From assembly GCF_039537005.1 (NCBI RefSeq), contig NZ_BAAAZR010000002.1:372001-436000 (forward strand): a stretch of DNA of 64,000 nt. The letters run 5' to 3'. The stretch comes from Sphaerisporangium flaviroseum. GTDB taxonomy: Bacteria > Actinomycetota > Actinomycetes > Streptosporangiales > Streptosporangiaceae. Both the position numbers and the translations under genes were made by a program. Shown piece after piece: positions 7,997-16,247 of this stretch (positions are counted from its first letter, which is position 1; each line of letters starts with the position of its first letter). Below the pieces are notes generated by a model. That model saw nothing but the letters and a program-made list of their open reading frames with translations. It ran no database searches and had not been told where the DNA came from.

Positions 7997-8353
7997 TCAG
8001 CCTCCTAACCGGCCCAATTTCCTTGCGACGTTTCGGTTCAACTGCTCGCGCCACCGGTCGCGATAGCTCTGAGCCCCTTCTCCGCCGGCCAGCGCCGCGC
8101 AGAAGCCCCTGATGTCGTCACCCAGCACCTCGTGAATGCTCTGCCCAGCGGCCGCCGTCTCTTCGAGCAGTCCCAGAGCACCGTCGAGAATCGGCATCAG
8201 GTTTCGACCTGTGAAGTCCCCGTAGGGGAAAAGATGACCTTTGATCTCTTCCCACGCCGCTCGGTAGTCGGCCGGCAATACCGCGGCCCGGGCTTCGAAC
8301 GCCTTAAATTCCCTGGTGAGATCGCTGCCTGTAATGGTCTCCCAGAAGTTCAT
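7997..8353 (-). CDS. DUF1048 family protein (first copy)
   Basis: 118 residues, paralogous to the next gene: FEARAAVLPADYRAAWEEIK aligns with the DYQIVYKEIQ region of the other, and GDDIRGFCAALAGGEGAQSY with NDVAAFCDDLVKDS. The ATG at 8353 overlaps the stop of the padR gene by four bases (ATGA), which settles the start and implies coupled translation. Function unknown; the two paralogues may form a heterodimer, which is a guess. Confidence 0.8.
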   Translation of the reverse strand: MNFWETITGSDLTREFKAFEARAAVLPADYRAAWEEIKGHLFPYGDFTGRNLMPILDGALGLLEETAAAGQSIHEVLGDDIRGFCAALAGGEGAQSYRDRWREQLNRNVARKLGRLGG

Positions 8354-8676
8354 CTTCCGCCCACCTTGAGCTTGTCGATTCGTGATGAGAGGTACTCCCA
8401 TTTCGCCCAGAACGTCGCGAGTTCTTTGCGCCCCGCGTCGTTGAGCGCATAGAACTTGCGCGGCGGGCCCAGCCCGGACGGTCGTTTCGTCACCTGAACG
8501 AGCCCGTTCTTCTCCAGTCGCAGCAAGATGGTGTAGACCGTCCCCTCGACGACGTCGGCGAAGCCGAGTTCATTCAGCCGGCGCGTGATGGCGTACCCGT
8601 AGGTCTCCTCGCTGCCGATGATTTCGAGCACGCAGCCCTCAAGCGTGCCCTTCAGCATCTCCGTCAGGTCGTCCAT
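8350..8676 (-). CDS. PadR-family transcriptional repressor
   Basis: 108 residues with a winged helix: YGYAITRRLNELGFADVVEG, TVYTILLRLEKNGLVQVTKR, then the wing PPRKFYALNDAGRKELATFW. PadR proteins are dimeric repressors released by small molecules. It heads a three-gene operon with two DUF1048 genes and probably represses its own promoter, where nested inverted repeats are present. Confidence 0.9.
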   Translation of the reverse strand: MDDLTEMLKGTLEGCVLEIIGSEETYGYAITRRLNELGFADVVEGTVYTILLRLEKNGLVQVTKRPSGLGPPRKFYALNDAGRKELATFWAKWEYLSSRIDKLKVGGR

Positions 8677-8709
8677 CGCGGGTCTCCTCTTCGCTCCTCC
8701 CAGTACTGC

Positions 8710-8749
8710 GTACTACCGAGTACCACTATACGGTACCACGGAGTAGTAC
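8710..8749 (-). promoter_or_regulatory. Nested inverted repeats at the padR promoter
   Basis: Outer arms GTACTAC (8710-8716) and GTAGTAC (8743-8749) enclose inner arms GTACC (8720-8724) and GGTAC (8732-8736) around an AT-rich CTATAC. The block is 34-73 bases upstream of the PadR start and probably contains the operator and the -10 region. Confidence 0.6.
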
Positions 8750-8943
8750 GGCGAGCGCGGGGTCACGGAAGCGATTCGAATCATCGGCGCCGCGCTGGTG
8801 CGCCCGCCGCCTCAAGTGATCCATTTGCCGGTCGGTCTAAGGCTGGTGAGTTCGGACCTGACAGACGGCCGACGAGAAGTGAACTGGAGGAGGGCCCGGC
8901 GGGTATGGGAGCGCACAGGGGATCTCCACGGTGTGACGATCCT

Positions 8944-9672
8944 TCAGGGAAGCCACTCCTGCAGTCCGGGGAGATGCCCGAGTTCCGACTCGATGCGCTG
9001 CCTGTCGTCGGGGGTGAGCTCCAGACCGCGCACATCGGCCGCCCACGGATCGGTGGGCTCGCCGAGGACCATGGCCAGGTCGATGAGGTGGCACAGGGCG
9101 ATGCCCCGCTCGACCACCGGGGCGTCCGCGCCGTGCCTGCGCACCGCGGACTTGAGCGCGCGGAAAGCCTGCAGATCATCGTTCTTGAACTCACGCAGAA
9201 TCCGGGCGTTGTCGAGCGCCTTGGCCAGGCCTGCCAGCTTCTTCGAGCCGCCATACTCCACTTCGGCCGGCTCGTCGCGCTGGATGAATATGATCGAGTT
9301 GCCTGATGGGTCGATCAGCGTGAATCGGGACGCGCCTGGCCGGTAGCGGGTGATCCGCGGAGGGCCGGAAGTCAGCACCTTCCCGTGGACCCGGCGCATC
9401 GCCGCGACGAACGCCGCGTGGTACGGCGCCACGGCGTCGACCATGACCAGGCAGCCTCCGGACTCCTCACGGGCCGGATCCAGCCCTTTGGGCGCCGGGC
9501 CGAAGTGCAGTTGGAATCCGCTCAACTTGAGTGCCAGATAGACATAGGGCTTGCTCTGTTTGTAGGTCGCCTCGAATCCCAGCGCCTCATAGAACGCCAA
9601 GGTGTTCTCTACCGATGCGCACGGCATCAACGGCACCGTCGTCTCGTTGGGCCGAATCGCATCGTCACTCAC
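8944..9672 (-). CDS. VOC-superfamily (glyoxalase/bleomycin-resistance fold) protein with a C-terminal helical extension
   Basis: 242 residues. Residues 8-125 form a VOC domain (ENTLAFYEALGFEATY at the first beta-alpha unit, RFTLIDPSGNSIIFIQRDEP at the last). About 110 extra helical residues follow and have no assignment. VOC proteins include lyases, dioxygenases and antibiotic-binding proteins, so the reaction cannot be named. The GTG start at 9672 is preceded by GGAAGGTGG at good spacing. The next plus-strand gene, also a VOC protein, is divergent from it across about 200 bases. Confidence 0.75.
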   Translation of the reverse strand: MSDDAIRPNETTVPLMPCASVENTLAFYEALGFEATYKQSKPYVYLALKLSGFQLHFGPAPKGLDPAREESGGCLVMVDAVAPYHAAFVAAMRRVHGKVLTSGPPRITRYRPGASRFTLIDPSGNSIIFIQRDEPAEVEYGGSKKLAGLAKALDNARILREFKNDDLQAFRALKSAVRRHGADAPVVERGIALCHLIDLAMVLGEPTDPWAADVRGLELTPDDRQRIESELGHLPGLQEWLP

Positions 9673-9870
9673 GTCATTCCACCTTCCAGGTCGTCCGACG
9701 ATGCTTACACCCCTCGACGAACCTCGCATATGGATCGTTCCACGCTGATGTGCGCCGGTCCGGTTGGTGGCCGGTCGGAGCACGCCTGAGACATCTTGGT
9801 CGGGGCGCGTACGAGGGTGCGGGCCACTCGCCATTGGTGACGGAACCGGCCGGATCCATATGATCACAGG

Positions 9871-10212
9871 ATGGCGCTCGACTTGTTCGCAGGAATTCCG
9901 GTCGCCGACCGTGCGGTGGCCCTGAAGTGGTACGAACGGCTGCTGGGCTGCCCGCCGACGTTCTTCCCGAACGACACGGAAGCCGTGTGGGAGCTCGCGG
10001 AACATCGGTACGTGTTCATCGAGCAGCGGCCCGATCACGCCGGCCACGCCATGCACACTATCTTCGTCGACGACCTCGATGCGCTCGTCGCGCAGATCGC
10101 CGAGCGAGGACTCGACCCGGCCAAGCGGGAGACCTACGACAACGGCGTGCGCAAGATCACCTACTGCGATCCCGACGGGAACGAGATCGGGTTCGGCGGC
10201 GCTCCCCTGTGA
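9871..10212 (+). CDS. Small VOC-superfamily protein
   Basis: 113 residues, one VOC domain: DRAVALKWYERLLGCPPTFF at the start and ITYCDPDGNEIGFGG at the end, with HTIFVDDLDALVAQIAERGL between. Residue pattern is closest to lactoylglutathione lyase-like proteins of unknown substrate. It follows a divergent VOC gene, and a dispersed repeat (copy F) lies downstream. Confidence 0.75.
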   Translation: MALDLFAGIPVADRAVALKWYERLLGCPPTFFPNDTEAVWELAEHRYVFIEQRPDHAGHAMHTIFVDDLDALVAQIAERGLDPAKRETYDNGVRKITYCDPDGNEIGFGGAPL

Positions 10213-10291
10213 CAGGCCTCCGGCCGGTATGACAGCCGGTCAGCACTGAGCTGGGACCGTCGTCGTGCACTGCCGTACTTGTTGCGGGCTT

Positions 10292-10392
10292 GCGGCGCCG
10301 ACGCGGTGGGAGGTGTCGCGGTGAAGTCGGCGCCGTTGTGCGGCGGGGAAGCTGGGGTGGGTGGGTGAGTCGGGGCCAATACTCGCCGACCG
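10292..10392 (+). repeat. Dispersed 3' repeat, copy F
   Basis: Plus-strand copy, 80 bases after the small VOC gene and in the same orientation. It contains GGCGCCGACGCGGTGGGAGG, GCGGTGAAGTCGGCGCCG, GGGGAAGCTGGGGTGGGTGG and GAGTCGGGGCCAAT. Further downstream GTTCAAGTCCGTGCTCG matches the flank shared by copies B and C. Apart from this the 10213-10650 interval holds no convincing gene. Confidence 0.75.
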
Positions 10393-10650
10393 TGCACCCC
10401 CGTCCATTCTTGCCGTTCCTCCCTGCCCGCCCGTGCCGGCCGTTCAAGTCCGTGCTCGCCCAAGGTCCAGCCGGGCCGATGTGGCAGACCATTTCCGGTC
10501 GCTGGAGGCTCATCACGTGCCCGAACTGAACGGCACGTCGGTGACGCCGATCCTGGTCGACGGGACGCACGACGTCGTGGGGTGAGGGCGCGCCGCAGCG
10601 TGCCGGGCCGGTGATATCCGCTTGCGGGTCACAGGTCGCCGACCTCTAGC

Positions 10651-11385
10651 GTGCCCTTCATGAGTCATGAGGTATTTCTGCTATTTCTTGGCGGTTTGGC
10701 AGTATTTATTGGGGCGATCGTTCAAGGAGGAGTCGGGTTCGGGCTGGGCCTGGTGGCGGCACCGATGATCACCGTGCTCGATCCCACGGTGATGCCGGGT
10801 GCCATCCAGGTCGTCAACGTCACGCTGCCGCTGTTCACCCTCGCCGCCGAGTGGCGGAAGGTCGACTGGCGAGGCCTCGGGTTCGCGCTGCTGGGCAGGC
10901 TGCCGGGAAGCGTCATCGGCGGGGCCATCGTCGTCTACGTCAGCACCCAGACGCTCGGGATCCTCGTCGGCGTGATGGTGCTCATCGCGGTCGCGGTCAC
11001 CGCCTCCGCCGTGGCCATCCCGAGGAACGGGGCGACGCTCACCACCGCCGGTTTCCTGTCGGGCATCACCGGAACGGCGACCGGCATCGGCGGCCCGCCC
11101 ATGGGGATCGTCTACCAGCACGCCAAGGGGCCGCAGATCCGGGCGACCCTGGCCATGTACTTCTTCCTGTCCGCCGCGCAGTCCCTAGGCATCCTCGCGG
11201 CAGTGGGCAGGCTTCCCGGCCGTGCGCTGCTGGCGGGCGCGGCGCTGATCCCCTTCATGATCGTGGGTTTCGCGGTCTCGGGCCCGCTGCGGCGTTTCCT
11301 GGACGGCGGGCGCGTCCGCGCGGGGATTCTCGTGGTGGCCGCCGCCTCGGCCTTCGTGCTGATCACGCAGAGCCTCACCGGTTAA
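10651..11385 (+). CDS. TauE/SafE family anion exporter
   Basis: 244 residues with about eight membrane helices. The family signature is visible: FIGAIVQGGVGFGLGLVAAP in the first repeat and GFLSGITGTATGIGGPPMGI in the second. Members export sulfite, sulfoacetate or related organic anions. The start is uncertain: GTG at 10651 or ATG nine bases later, neither with a clear ribosome binding site. The first 60 bases are unusually AT-rich for this genome. It is not obviously in an operon with the sugar importer that follows. Confidence 0.85.
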   Translation: MPFMSHEVFLLFLGGLAVFIGAIVQGGVGFGLGLVAAPMITVLDPTVMPGAIQVVNVTLPLFTLAAEWRKVDWRGLGFALLGRLPGSVIGGAIVVYVSTQTLGILVGVMVLIAVAVTASAVAIPRNGATLTTAGFLSGITGTATGIGGPPMGIVYQHAKGPQIRATLAMYFFLSAAQSLGILAAVGRLPGRALLAGAALIPFMIVGFAVSGPLRRFLDGGRVRAGILVVAAASAFVLITQSLTG

Positions 11386-11400
11386 TCTTGCGTTTCCTGA

Positions 11401-11485
11401 TTGTTACCGGAGACAACAAACTTTGGCCGTCACAGGTCTGGCGCCCGGGCGCGGGACGGAATACGTTGCCGCAAACAACATTCAA
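11401..11485 (+). promoter_or_regulatory. Two related sites upstream of the sugar importer, possible ROK operators
   Basis: Site 1 has arms TTGTT (11401-11405) and AACAA (11415-11419). Site 2 at 11465-11479 (GTTGCCGCAAACAAC) resembles site 1 (GTTACCGGAGACAAC). Both are AT-richer than the surroundings. The ROK regulator at the end of the cluster is the natural candidate, by position only. Confidence 0.35.
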
Positions 11486-11614
11486 AGAAACGGCCAAGCC
11501 GAGACCCGGTGTGAGCCGTTCATCCCCGGTCAGAGCTCGGCCGGGCACCTCCCAAAACAGACCCCCATGCCACGCCTCCAGTGGCCATCTCTGCAGAAAG
11601 GACCCGGTGCATCC

Positions 11615-12736
11615 ATGCGCAAGGGGATCCTCGGCCTGACCGCCGCCGCGGCGGCGCTCTCTCTCGGTCTCACCGCCTGCGGGGGCGATGACGGTGGCAC
11701 GACCACGGCACAGAACAGCGGCAGCGCGTCCGCGTCGTCCGCCGCCAAACCGGGCAAGATCGGCGTCATCCTTCCCGACAGCAAGTCGTCGGCCCGCTGG
11801 GAGACCGCGGACCGCAAGTACCTCGAAGAGGCCTTCAAGGCCGCGAACGTGGACTACGACATCCAGAACGCCCAGGGTGACAAGACCGCCTTCCAGACCA
11901 TCGCGGACCAGATGATCACCAACGGCGCCACCGTACTGGTCATCGTGAACCTGGACAGCGGCACCGGCAAGGCCGTGCTGGACAAGGCCAAGTCGCAGGG
12001 CGTGGCCACCATCGACTACGACCGCCTGACCCTGGGCGGCAGCGCCTCCTATTACGTGAGCTTCGACAACACCAAGGTCGGCACCCTTCAGGGTGAGGGC
12101 CTGGTCAAGTGCCTCACCGACAAGAAGGTGGAGAAGCCGATCATCGCCGAGCTGAACGGCTCGCCGACCGACAACAACGCCACGCTGTTCAAGGCGGGCT
12201 ACGACGGCGTTCTCAAGGCGAAGTACGACTCGGGCGAGTACAAGAAGGGCCCGGACGAGTCGGTGCCCGACTGGGACAACACCAAGGCCGGCACGATCTT
12301 CGAGCAGATGCTGACCTCCGAGTCCAAGATCGCGGGCGTTCTCGCCGCCAACGACGGTCTGGGCAACGCCGCCATCACCGTGCTGAAGAAGCAGAACCTC
12401 AACGGCAAGGTGCCGGTCACCGGCCAGGACGCGACCGTCCAGGGCCTACAGAACATCCTCAACGGCGACCAGTGCATGACGGTCTACAAGGCGGTCAAGA
12501 AAGAGGCCGACGCCACGGCCGAGCTCGCGATCGCCCTGGCCAAGGGTGAGAAGCCGACCGCCAGCGGTTCGGTGAAGGACACCGAGACCGGCCGCGACGT
12601 CCCCTCGGTCCTGCTAGACCCGCAGGCGATCTACATCGACAACGTCAAGGACGTCGTCGCCGATGGATACGTCAGCAAGGACGAGCTGTGCACCGGCGAC
12701 TTCGCCGACAAGTGCACCAAGGCCGGAATCCAGTAA
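11615..12736 (+). CDS. Sugar ABC transporter, substrate-binding lipoprotein (xylose/ribose type)
   Basis: 373 residues. A lipoprotein signal ends at the lipobox LTAC, so Cys about residue 24 would be lipidated and the protein tethered outside the membrane. The mature part is a Peripla_BP_4 sugar-binding protein: KIGVILPDSKSSARWETADR, then GVATIDYDRLTLGGSASYYV, characteristic of the XylF/ChvE group. Start at 11615 is supported by the signal peptide; an in-frame start 64 codons earlier would bury it. First gene of an importer operon, with a strong hairpin between it and the ATPase gene. Substrate could be xylose, glucose or another pentose/hexose. Confidence 0.88.
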   Translation: MRKGILGLTAAAAALSLGLTACGGDDGGTTTAQNSGSASASSAAKPGKIGVILPDSKSSARWETADRKYLEEAFKAANVDYDIQNAQGDKTAFQTIADQMITNGATVLVIVNLDSGTGKAVLDKAKSQGVATIDYDRLTLGGSASYYVSFDNTKVGTLQGEGLVKCLTDKKVEKPIIAELNGSPTDNNATLFKAGYDGVLKAKYDSGEYKKGPDESVPDWDNTKAGTIFEQMLTSESKIAGVLAANDGLGNAAITVLKKQNLNGKVPVTGQDATVQGLQNILNGDQCMTVYKAVKKEADATAELAIALAKGEKPTASGSVKDTETGRDVPSVLLDPQAIYIDNVKDVVADGYVSKDELCTGDFADKCTKAGIQ

Positions 12737-12744
12737 CGAGGTCC

Positions 12745-12812
12745 GGTACGGCACGCGCCACCCGGGGAGGCCTCCAAATGGGGCCTCCCCTGCGGGACGC
12801 GCGAGCCGTACC
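12745..12812 (+). other. Intercistronic hairpin between binding-protein and ATPase genes
   Basis: Outer arms GGTACGGC (12745-12752) and GCCGTACC (12805-12812) enclose a strong inner stem, GGGGAGGCC (12764-12772) with GGCCTCCCC (12782-12790). Hairpins in this place commonly lower downstream expression and protect the upstream message, so the binding protein is made in excess. Confidence 0.75.
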
Positions 12813-12832
12813 GTCAGTCTCTGAGGAGCAAC

Positions 12833-13609
12833 GTGTCACCCCAACCCGTCCTGGAGATCCGCGGGCTCGACAAGAGCTTCGGTCCCGTGCAGGTCCTGCA
12901 TGACGTCGCCTTCTCCGCGTTCGCGGGGGAGGTCACCGCGCTGGTCGGCGACAACGGCGCCGGTAAGTCCACCCTGGTCAAGTGCCTGGGCGGCATCCAC
13001 TCGATCGACGCGGGGGAGTACATCTTCGACGGCAAGCCCGTCCACGTGGCCAGCCCCCGCGAGGCGGCCGAGCTGGGCATCGAGATCGTCTACCAGGACC
13101 TGGCGCTCTGCGACAACCTCGACATCGTCCAGAACATGTTCCTCGGCCGCGAGAAGAAGAGCGGGCTGGTCCTGGACGAGGCCACGATGGAGGAGATGGC
13201 GGCCAAGACCCTCGACGGTCTATCCGTCCGCACGGTCAAGTCGATCCGCCAGCTCGTCTCCAGCCTGTCGGGCGGGCAGCGGCAGACCGTGGCCATCGCC
13301 AAGGCCGTGCTCTGGAACAGCAAGGTCGTGATCCTCGACGAGCCCACCGCGGCACTCGGCGTCGCCCAGACCGCCCAGGTCCTGGAGCTGGTGCGGCGGC
13401 TGGCCGACAACGGCCTCTCGGTGATCCTGATCTCCCACAACCTGAACGACGTCTTCGCCGTGTCCGACCGGATCGCGGCGCTGTATCTCGGGCGGATGGC
13501 CGCGCAGGTCAAGACGGCCGATGTCACCCACTCCCAGGTCGTCGAGCTCATCACCTCGGGGCGTAGCGGAGAGCTCGGCCTGAAGAACGCCAACGGAGTC
13601 ACCGCATGA
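12833..13609 (+). CDS. Sugar ABC transporter, ATPase subunit
   Basis: 258 residues, a single ABC domain of the XylG/FrcA type rather than the usual double-domain sugar ATPase. Walker A is GDNGAGKST, signature LSGGQRQ, Walker B VVILDEP, and the switch histidine is in LISHN. GTG start with GAGGAGCAAC just before it. Its stop overlaps the permease ATG by four bases. It energises uptake of the sugar held by the upstream lipoprotein. Confidence 0.9.
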   Translation: MSPQPVLEIRGLDKSFGPVQVLHDVAFSAFAGEVTALVGDNGAGKSTLVKCLGGIHSIDAGEYIFDGKPVHVASPREAAELGIEIVYQDLALCDNLDIVQNMFLGREKKSGLVLDEATMEEMAAKTLDGLSVRTVKSIRQLVSSLSGGQRQTVAIAKAVLWNSKVVILDEPTAALGVAQTAQVLELVRRLADNGLSVILISHNLNDVFAVSDRIAALYLGRMAAQVKTADVTHSQVVELITSGRSGELGLKNANGVTA

Positions 13610-14856
13610 GTACGACAACGATTCCCGAGAAGCCCGTCGCCCAGGCGCCGACCATCGGCGGCAACGTCCGCGGTTACCTGGAACGGGTGCGCGGCGGTGA
13701 CATGGGTGCCCTGCCCGCCGTCTTCGGGCTGGTCGTACTCTGCACGGCCTTCGCGATCCTGCGCCCGGTGTTCCTGTCCTCGATCAACTTCGCCAACCTG
13801 CTCACCCAGGGGGCCGCGATCTCCGTGATCGCCATGGGTCTGGTCTTTGTCCTCCTGCTCGGCGAGATCGACCTGTCCGCCGGTTTCACCAGCGGTGTCT
13901 GCGCCGCGGTGCTCGCCGTCACGCTGACCAACAACGGCCAGCCCTGGTACATCGCCGTCGTCGCCGCGATCGTGACCGGTGTGGTGATCGGCGCCTCGCT
14001 GGGCGTGCTGGTCGCGAAGCTAGGCATCCCCTCCTTCGTGGTCACGCTGGCCGCCTTCCTCGCCTTCCAGGGCCTGCTGCTGATCCTGGTGAACGAGGGC
14101 ACCAACATAGCCATCCGCGACCAGACGATCATCGCCATCGAGAACAAGAACCTGCCGCCGACGCTCGGCTGGGCCCTCTATATCGGCTGCGTGGCCATAT
14201 ACGCCGCCGTGCAGATCGTGCGATCGGGCCGCCGCGCCCGCCGGGGCCTGGTGGCCGATCCCGCGACCGTCATCGCCTTCCGCGTCGGGTTGATCGCGGT
14301 CCTCGGCGGGCTCGCGGTCTACGCCCTCAACCTGGAGCGCAGCCGCAACGCCCTGCTGGTCTCGCTCAAGGGTGTGCCGATCGTCGTCCCGATCGTGCTG
14401 GCGTTGCTGATCCTCTGGACGTTCGTCCTGCGCCGCACCGCCTTCGGTCGGCACGTCTACGCCGTCGGTGGCAACGCCGAGGCGGCCCGCCGGGCCGGCA
14501 TCAGCGTGGACCGTATCCGGATCAGTGCTTTCGTCATCTGCTCGGGCATGGCCTCGGTCGGCGGCATCATCGCCGCCTCGCAGGCCAGCTCGGTCGACCC
14601 CAACACCGGCGGCAGCGACGTGCTGCTGTTCGCGGTCGGCGCCGCGGTGATCGGCGGCACGAGCCTGTTCGGCGGCAAGGGCAGAGTGCTCGACGCCATC
14701 CTCGGTGGCGCCGTCGTCGCGGTGATCAACAACGGCATGGGCCTGATGGGCTACAGCGCCAGCGTGAAGTACATCGTCACCGGGTCGGTGCTGCTGCTTG
14801 CCGCCGGGGTCGACGCCCTCTCCCGCAAGCGCGCCGCCGCCTCGGGCCTGAGATGA
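13606..14856 (+). CDS. Sugar ABC transporter, permease subunit (XylH-like)
   Basis: 416 residues with ten or more membrane helices. The conserved BPD_transp_2 segments are present: LGEIDLSAGFTSGVCAAVLA and GGTSLFGGKGRVLDAILGGA. The length and the extra central segment (RSGRRARRGLVADPATVIAF) are typical of the xylose-type permeases of actinomycetes. It is last in the importer operon, followed by a hairpin terminator. Confidence 0.9.
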   Translation: MSTTTIPEKPVAQAPTIGGNVRGYLERVRGGDMGALPAVFGLVVLCTAFAILRPVFLSSINFANLLTQGAAISVIAMGLVFVLLLGEIDLSAGFTSGVCAAVLAVTLTNNGQPWYIAVVAAIVTGVVIGASLGVLVAKLGIPSFVVTLAAFLAFQGLLLILVNEGTNIAIRDQTIIAIENKNLPPTLGWALYIGCVAIYAAVQIVRSGRRARRGLVADPATVIAFRVGLIAVLGGLAVYALNLERSRNALLVSLKGVPIVVPIVLALLILWTFVLRRTAFGRHVYAVGGNAEAARRAGISVDRIRISAFVICSGMASVGGIIAASQASSVDPNTGGSDVLLFAVGAAVIGGTSLFGGKGRVLDAILGGAVVAVINNGMGLMGYSASVKYIVTGSVLLLAAGVDALSRKRAAASGLR

Positions 14857-14869
14857 TCTCGGGTCAGAA

Positions 14870-14891
14870 CCGGGTCTCGTGCGGGACCCGG
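14870..14891 (+). terminator. Hairpin after the sugar importer operon
   Basis: Arms CCGGGTC (14870-14876) and GACCCGG (14885-14891) with an 8-base loop, 13 bases after the permease stop. Confidence 0.6.
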
Positions 14892-15030
14892 AGGTCACGC
14901 TCGCCCCGTTGATCTCCTATGGACACCGGCGGCGTGCCGATGACGGCCCGCCGCCGCGCCGGGGCGTCCTGCCGCCGGCGGCGTTGCCGCTGACCCCCCA
15001 CCGGATGCACAAGGAACCAGAGGACCTCGG

Positions 15031-16236
15031 ATGATGCGCGCGGGCCCCTCACAGGAGGAGATCCGGCGCCATAACCTGGGCGTCCTCCTGCGCCACGTCC
15101 ACTTGGGCGGGCCGACCTCCAGGGCCGAGCTCACCAGCAGAATGGGGCTCAACCGCAGCACCATCATGGCGCTGACCGCCGATCTGACCGCGGCCGGGCT
15201 GGTGCGCGAGGAGCTCCCCCGCGAGACGGGCCGGGCCGGACGTCCCTCGCTGGTGGTCCGGCCCGAGTCGGCGCGGGTGTACGTCCTGGCGTTCGACATC
15301 GGCGTCGACAGGCTGGTCGCCGCCCGGGTGGGGCTGGGCGGGGTGATCCTGGACCGTCGTGAGGCGGCCCGGCAGCGCGGGCCGTTCGTCCTCGAGGACG
15401 TCGTCGGGCGCCTGGCCTCGTTCTCCGAGCAGATGCTGAAGAAGACCCGTTCCGACACGATCTGCGTCGGGGTGGGCGTGGCGTTCGCCGGCGGCGTGCG
15501 CAGCTCCGACGGTGTCGTCCGGTTCAGCCCCAACATGGGGGTGTCCGACATCCCGCTCGGCCAGGAGCTGGAGGCCAGGCTGGCGCTCGGCATCCCGGTC
15601 GCGGTCGGGAACGACGCCAACCTCGGCGCGATGGCGGAGCAGGCTCGAGGTGTCGGCGCGGGCTGCCGTGACCTCATCTACCTGCACGGTGACGTCGGCA
15701 TCGGAGGCGGCGTCATCGCGGCGGGCCAGCTGCTGGGCGGCCAGGGCGGTTACGGCGGCGAGGTCGGCCACATGGTCATCAACGCCGGCGGGCGGCCCTG
15801 CGGCTGCGGGTCGCGTGGCTGCCTGGAGGCCGAAGTGGGGGAGCGGGCGCTGCTGGAGGCCGCCGGCCGCTTCGGCCGGCAGATCGGACGCGACGCGGTA
15901 CGAGCCGTCGTGGACGCCGCCGACCGCGGCGACATCGTCGCGCAGGAGGCCCTGGCGCGGGTGGGCGACTGGCTGGGCCTGGGCGTGGCGAACCTGGTGA
16001 ACATCTTCAACCCAGAGATCGTCATCTTCGGCGGCATCCTGAGGGAGATCTACCTCGGCGCGGCGGCGCAGGTGCGCAGCCGCATCGTCACCGACGTGCT
16101 GCACGCCTCCCGAGAGAGCCTGCGCCTGCGCACCCCGGTGCTGGGCGACGACACCACCCTGGTGGGCGCCGCGGAGCTGGCCTTCGCCCAGGTCCTCGCC
16201 GACCCCCTCGACGCCCTCGCCCGCGTCGGCCCCTAG
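15031..16236 (+). CDS. ROK-family transcriptional regulator
   Basis: 401 residues. An N-terminal winged helix (VHLGGPTSRAELTSRMGLNR, STIMALTADLTAAGLVREEL) precedes a ROK sugar-kinase-like domain. The ROK zinc motif is complete (GRPCGCGSRGCLEAE) with its partner histidine in GEVGHM, and the DIG nucleotide signature is in AFDIGVDRL. XylR/NagC-type proteins bind a sugar and release DNA. Position right after a xylose-type importer suggests it controls that operon, possibly at the paired sites upstream of the binding-protein gene. Confidence 0.9.
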   Translation: MMRAGPSQEEIRRHNLGVLLRHVHLGGPTSRAELTSRMGLNRSTIMALTADLTAAGLVREELPRETGRAGRPSLVVRPESARVYVLAFDIGVDRLVAARVGLGGVILDRREAARQRGPFVLEDVVGRLASFSEQMLKKTRSDTICVGVGVAFAGGVRSSDGVVRFSPNMGVSDIPLGQELEARLALGIPVAVGNDANLGAMAEQARGVGAGCRDLIYLHGDVGIGGGVIAAGQLLGGQGGYGGEVGHMVINAGGRPCGCGSRGCLEAEVGERALLEAAGRFGRQIGRDAVRAVVDAADRGDIVAQEALARVGDWLGLGVANLVNIFNPEIVIFGGILREIYLGAAAQVRSRIVTDVLHASRESLRLRTPVLGDDTTLVGAAELAFAQVLADPLDALARVGP

Positions 16237-16247
16237 CCGCCCGCCGG

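Noticed and set aside
8944..10056. A 370-residue fusion of VOC protein with an N-terminal extension
   Set aside because: The extra 128 codons are antisense to the neighbouring small VOC gene; the GTG at 9672 has a good ribosome binding site.
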